Source: an uncultured Blautia sp.
GTDB taxonomy: Bacteria; Bacillota; Clostridia; Lachnospirales; Lachnospiraceae
Assembly: GCA_900551465.1 (NCBI GenBank)
Contig: URWL01000069.1
Coordinates: 1-8,337 of the forward strand
Length of the DNA: 8,337 nucleotides
Direction: 5' to 3'
The number at the start of each line of letters is the position of its first letter. Within the stretch, counting starts at the first letter, position 1. Under the pieces are notes generated by a model that ran no database searches, was not told where the DNA came from, and saw only the letters and a list, made by a program, of their open reading frames with translations. Made by a program: the position numbers and the translations under genes. This document shows positions 5,929-8,337 of this stretch, one piece after another.

Positions 5929-6903
5929 ATGAGCAAAATAATGAAAATTGTTCTTCTTGAAGCAAATAATCTGGGTGAAGACATGGTCTTCACCCCTTTT
6001 TTTCCTCTTGGGGAAGTAAAAATCTATCCATCCACATTACCAGAGGAAATGCCGGAAAGAGTCAGAGATGCGGACATTATTGTGGCTAATAAGCTGCTGA
6101 TGTGCGAATCAACACTGAAGGAAGCAGAGAACCTGAAGCTGATCTGTCTTACGGCTACCGGAATCAATAACCTGGATGGAGAGTATCTGAAAAAACGGGG
6201 CATCCGTGCCTGCAATGTGGCTGGTTATTCTACAGATGCGGTAGCACAGCATACCTTTGCCATGCTGTTTTATGTATGGGAAAAACTGCGCTTTTATGAT
6301 GATTATGTAAAGTCCGGTGAATATACGAAAAGTGAGGGCTTTTCTTATTTCAAAGAGAATTTTTATGAGTTAAGCGGAAAAACCTGGGGAATCATCGGAA
6401 TGGGAGCTATCGGCAGAAAGGTAGCTGATATAGCAGAAGCCTTTGGATGCAGAGTGATCTGTTATTCTGCAACCGGAGGAACCTACCGGCTTTCGGAAAA
6501 CAGAAAACAGGTGGATTTTGAGACTCTTTTAAAAGAGTCAGATATTTTGTCTGTTCATGCGCCGTTAAACGAAAAGACTCAGGGTCTGATGGATATGAAA
6601 GCCTTTGAGCAGATGAAAAAAACGGCAGTTCTGATCAATGCTGCCCGCGGTCCTATTGTGGATCAGGAAGCTCTTTACAGAGCACTCACAGAAGAGATGA
6701 TCGCCGGAGCAGCTCTTGATGTACTGGAAAAGGAGCCGATGGCAGCAGATAATCCTCTGGCCAGGATCCAGGACAGCAAAAAGCTTCTGATCACTCCCCA
6801 TATGGCCTGGGCGCCGGTGGAGACAAGATTTCGATGCAGGGATGAGGTAGTGAAGAATATACAGGCTTTTCTGGCCGGAGAGGACAGAAACAGGGTTTAT
6901 TGA
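5929..6903 (+). CDS. D-2-hydroxyacid dehydrogenase (NAD(P)-dependent)
   Basis: This cytoplasmic enzyme interconverts a 2-oxoacid and a D-2-hydroxyacid with NAD(P)H. The 324 residues have the two-domain layout of the D-isomer-specific family. The catalytic-domain halves flank a Rossmann domain starting near 150 with GIIGMGAIGRKVA (dinucleotide loop Gly157-x-Gly159-x-x-Gly162). The catalytic triad is Arg240 (NAARGPIVD), Glu269 (LEKEP) and His291 (TPHMAW). There is no C-terminal ACT domain, so it is not a regulated SerA-type phosphoglycerate dehydrogenase; it is closer to glycerate/hydroxypyruvate reductase (HprA-like) proteins. The strand-end acidic residue that normally binds the NAD ribose seems absent (VICYSATGG, 176-184), so NADP use is possible. 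AGGAGAG (5918-5924) supports the ATG at 5929; Met5 is a weaker alternative. It is the first gene behind its own promoter. The stop is 1 nt before the next start, so the two are coupled. The substrate cannot be told from sequence. Confidence 0.9.
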   Translation: MSKIMKIVLLEANNLGEDMVFTPFFPLGEVKIYPSTLPEEMPERVRDADIIVANKLLMCESTLKEAENLKLICLTATGINNLDGEYLKKRGIRACNVAGYSTDAVAQHTFAMLFYVWEKLRFYDDYVKSGEYTKSEGFSYFKENFYELSGKTWGIIGMGAIGRKVADIAEAFGCRVICYSATGGTYRLSENRKQVDFETLLKESDILSVHAPLNEKTQGLMDMKAFEQMKKTAVLINAARGPIVDQEALYRALTEEMIAGAALDVLEKEPMAADNPLARIQDSKKLLITPHMAWAPVETRFRCRDEVVKNIQAFLAGEDRNRVY

Positions 6904-6904
6904 T

Positions 6905-7975
6905 ATGGAGAAAAAACGGATTGTATGGATAGAACTCCTTCGTATTGCAGCCTGTGTGGGAGTCCTTGGAATCCATGCGGGATCGCAGCATTTCCGGGAT
7001 ATGCCGGTGGATAGTACAGTATGGCAGGTGTCTAATTTTTATCATGGGATCAACCGGTTTGCCGTGGCGTGTTTTATTATGATCAGCGGCAGTTTGTATC
7101 TCAGCAGCAAAAGGACATGGGATCTGAAAAAACTGTGGCAGCGGAATATACTTCCTGTAGCGTCTGCTTATTTATTCTGGCAGCTGTTTTACGGATTTTA
7201 CAGGATCGCTGTAAACGGAGGTCCCAAGATCGGCAGTATGGAGTTTTTTAAAAAAATGCTGGTCTATGTGAGCAAGCCGTATTTCCATTTGTGGTATCTT
7301 CCTATGCTGATGGGACTGTTGATCATTACTCCTCTTGTCTGGGAAATCGTAAACAGTTCCAGAGGAAAACAATGGTCCCAGTACATGATCCTTCTTTTTC
7401 TTGTATTTCAGATCTTTACCTATACGGCAGGAAGATTTAATCTGCCATGGAAAGAGCATGTTCAGTCTTTGATGGATACAGTGCACCCGGAACTGGTTAC
7501 GGGATATATAGGATACTTTGTGCTGGGGCATTATCTTTATGAATACGGACTTCCCAAAAAATTGGAAAAAGCTGTTTATATACTGGGAACGGTGATGATA
7601 TTTGCAGGAATATGGCTTTGTCAAAAAGAATCTCTGATGACAGGAAAAGCAACCCAGGCATTTTATGAGAACTATACATTTTTTACGTTCATGTGGAGCA
7701 CGGCAGTTTTTCTGTTTTTTAAGGAACAGGTATCAAAGATAAAGTGGAGTCAGAAGCTGGAGAAGGCAGTATGCAGCTTAGGCGGATGTACTTTTGGTAT
7801 TTATCTGGTTCATGCTTTTGTGCGGGATATTCTTTACAGAAATGGAATTGACAGTATGATGATAAAAAATACTGTTTTGGCAGTTCCTGTTGTAATGCTT
7901 CTGATCTTTTTTATCAGTTGGGGAATTGTGTATATTGTCAGAAAAATTCCATTTATCAGAAAGTGGATCATGTAA
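6905..7975 (+). CDS. Integral membrane acyltransferase, family 3 (OafA/WecH-like)
   Basis: Members of this family (Acyltransferase_3) transfer acyl groups, often acetyl, to sugars of surface polysaccharides or other envelope molecules. The 356 residues are nearly all membrane, with about ten hydrophobic segments (for example 46-68, 80-101, 129-148, 159-175, 223-240, 322-345). The family hallmark R-x10-H is present as Arg13 and His24 (ELLRIAACVGVLGIHA). MISGSLYL (59-66), HLWYLPML (128-135) and the late GGCTFGIYLVHAFV (293-306) also fit. No extra soluble domain is attached, so it is a stand-alone transferase with an unknown acceptor. The ATG lies 1 nt after the stop of the dehydrogenase and has only a weak AGGG (6892-6895), so translation is probably coupled. 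It is followed after 18 nt by another membrane protein gene with a strong ribosome binding site. The acceptor and acyl donor are not known from sequence. Confidence 0.88.
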   Translation: MEKKRIVWIELLRIAACVGVLGIHAGSQHFRDMPVDSTVWQVSNFYHGINRFAVACFIMISGSLYLSSKRTWDLKKLWQRNILPVASAYLFWQLFYGFYRIAVNGGPKIGSMEFFKKMLVYVSKPYFHLWYLPMLMGLLIITPLVWEIVNSSRGKQWSQYMILLFLVFQIFTYTAGRFNLPWKEHVQSLMDTVHPELVTGYIGYFVLGHYLYEYGLPKKLEKAVYILGTVMIFAGIWLCQKESLMTGKATQAFYENYTFFTFMWSTAVFLFFKEQVSKIKWSQKLEKAVCSLGGCTFGIYLVHAFVRDILYRNGIDSMMIKNTVLAVPVVMLLIFFISWGIVYIVRKIPFIRKWIM

Positions 7976-7978
7976 TAC

Positions 7979-7984
7979 AGGAGG
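7979..7984 (+). promoter_or_regulatory. Ribosome binding site AGGAGG for the gene starting at 7994
   Basis: AGGAGG lies 3 nt after the acyltransferase stop and 9 nt before the ATG at 7994. It supports a real gene that runs off the right edge. Confidence 0.75.
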
Positions 7985-7993
7985 AAATGGAAT

Positions 7994-8337
7994 ATGAATG
8001 ATAAAAGAAGAGAAAAAAAACGCCGGCTAAGAGCCCTTCGAAAAGCAATTGACATGGAGTTAAGAGAACACAGAAGTACCTTTATTGTGTTTTCGATCCT
8101 TCGGATCATGGTTCTGGTATGTATGATCCGTCAGGTTTTTCTTCATAACTATGAAAGTTTTTTTCTCAGTGTTCTGACACTGGGGCTTCTGTATATCCCC
8201 AGCTGGCTTCAGGTGAAGCTCAGGATAGAAATTCCCATAGGTCTGGAGATTTCTATTTTATGTTTTATTTTTGCAGCAGAGATTCTGGGAGAGATCAATG
8301 CATTTTATATTGCGATTCCGGGATGGGATACGATCCT
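7994..8337 (+). CDS. Integral membrane protein of unknown function, 3'-truncated
   Basis: The frame is open from the ATG at 7994 to the window end: 114 codons and two extra bases, with no stop. The start is very basic (MNDKRREKKRRLRALRKA), so the N-terminus is probably cytoplasmic. Three hydrophobic segments follow, about 29-50, 54-72 and 81-106, the last ending in INAFYIAIPGWDTI. The acidic residues in AAEILGE and the aromatic PGWDT end remind me of uncharacterised clostridial membrane proteins in which WDT is followed by a Leu-His pair (perhaps DUF2238/YjdF-like). That is recollection, not a search, and the deciding part lies outside the window. It follows the acyltransferase by 18 nt and should share its transcript. 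The strong ribosome binding site and hydrophobic, basic-first layout make a real gene very likely. Confidence 0.75.
   Translation, partial: MNDKRREKKRRLRALRKAIDMELREHRSTFIVFSILRIMVLVCMIRQVFLHNYESFFLSVLTLGLLYIPSWLQVKLRIEIPIGLEISILCFIFAAEILGEINAFYIAIPGWDTI

Noticed and set aside
2602..6903. A vanHAX-like glycopeptide resistance set (ligase plus D-2-hydroxyacid dehydrogenase)
   Set aside because: The ligase has the Tyr-type omega loop (FYDYENKY) of D-Ala-D-Ala enzymes, no VanX dipeptidase is present, and the dehydrogenase has its own promoter two genes away.
6905..7975. A VanT-type serine racemase, whose membrane half resembles family 3 acyltransferases
   Set aside because: The protein ends after the membrane part. 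No alanine-racemase domain follows, and the next gene is another membrane protein.

Overview
The window looks like chromosomal DNA from a Clostridia-class Firmicute, most likely a gut Lachnospiraceae. The reasons are moderate GC, strong AGGAGG-type ribosome binding sites, tightly packed genes on one strand, and protein styles typical of that family (aspartate aminotransferase subgroup Ic, a ddl-murF pair, YkuD/peptidoglycan-binding proteins). The taxonomic call is inference from protein style. There are seven coding regions, all on the + strand, and the first and last are cut by the window edges. I see no mobile element, CRISPR array, tRNA or rRNA.

Left part (1-2580): the C-terminal five sixths of a PLP-dependent aspartate aminotransferase (class Ic) is followed after 39 nt by a membrane-anchored, secreted protein with the architecture of a Lachnospiraceae L,D-transpeptidase. 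Its catalytic domain has lost every catalytic residue: the SHGC motif reads SAGY and the upstream His is Val. It is probably a pseudo-enzyme. A rho-independent terminator follows it.

Middle part (2581-5771): ddl and murF are consecutive steps of peptidoglycan precursor synthesis. Ddl makes D-Ala-D-Ala and MurF attaches it to UDP-MurNAc-tripeptide. A perfect inverted repeat lies between them. A small three-helix membrane protein of unknown function follows, and its Shine-Dalgarno sequence could pair with a complementary pyrimidine tract upstream.

Right part (5772-8337): a good sigma-A promoter with an extended -10 drives a second transcription unit. It contains a D-2-hydroxyacid dehydrogenase, an integral membrane acyltransferase of family 3 starting one base after it, and the start of another integral membrane protein that runs off the window.

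Overall this is mostly ordinary cell-envelope and central metabolism. The part most worth a second look is the transpeptidase-like protein without an active site, placed directly upstream of the D-Ala-D-Ala synthesis and addition genes.
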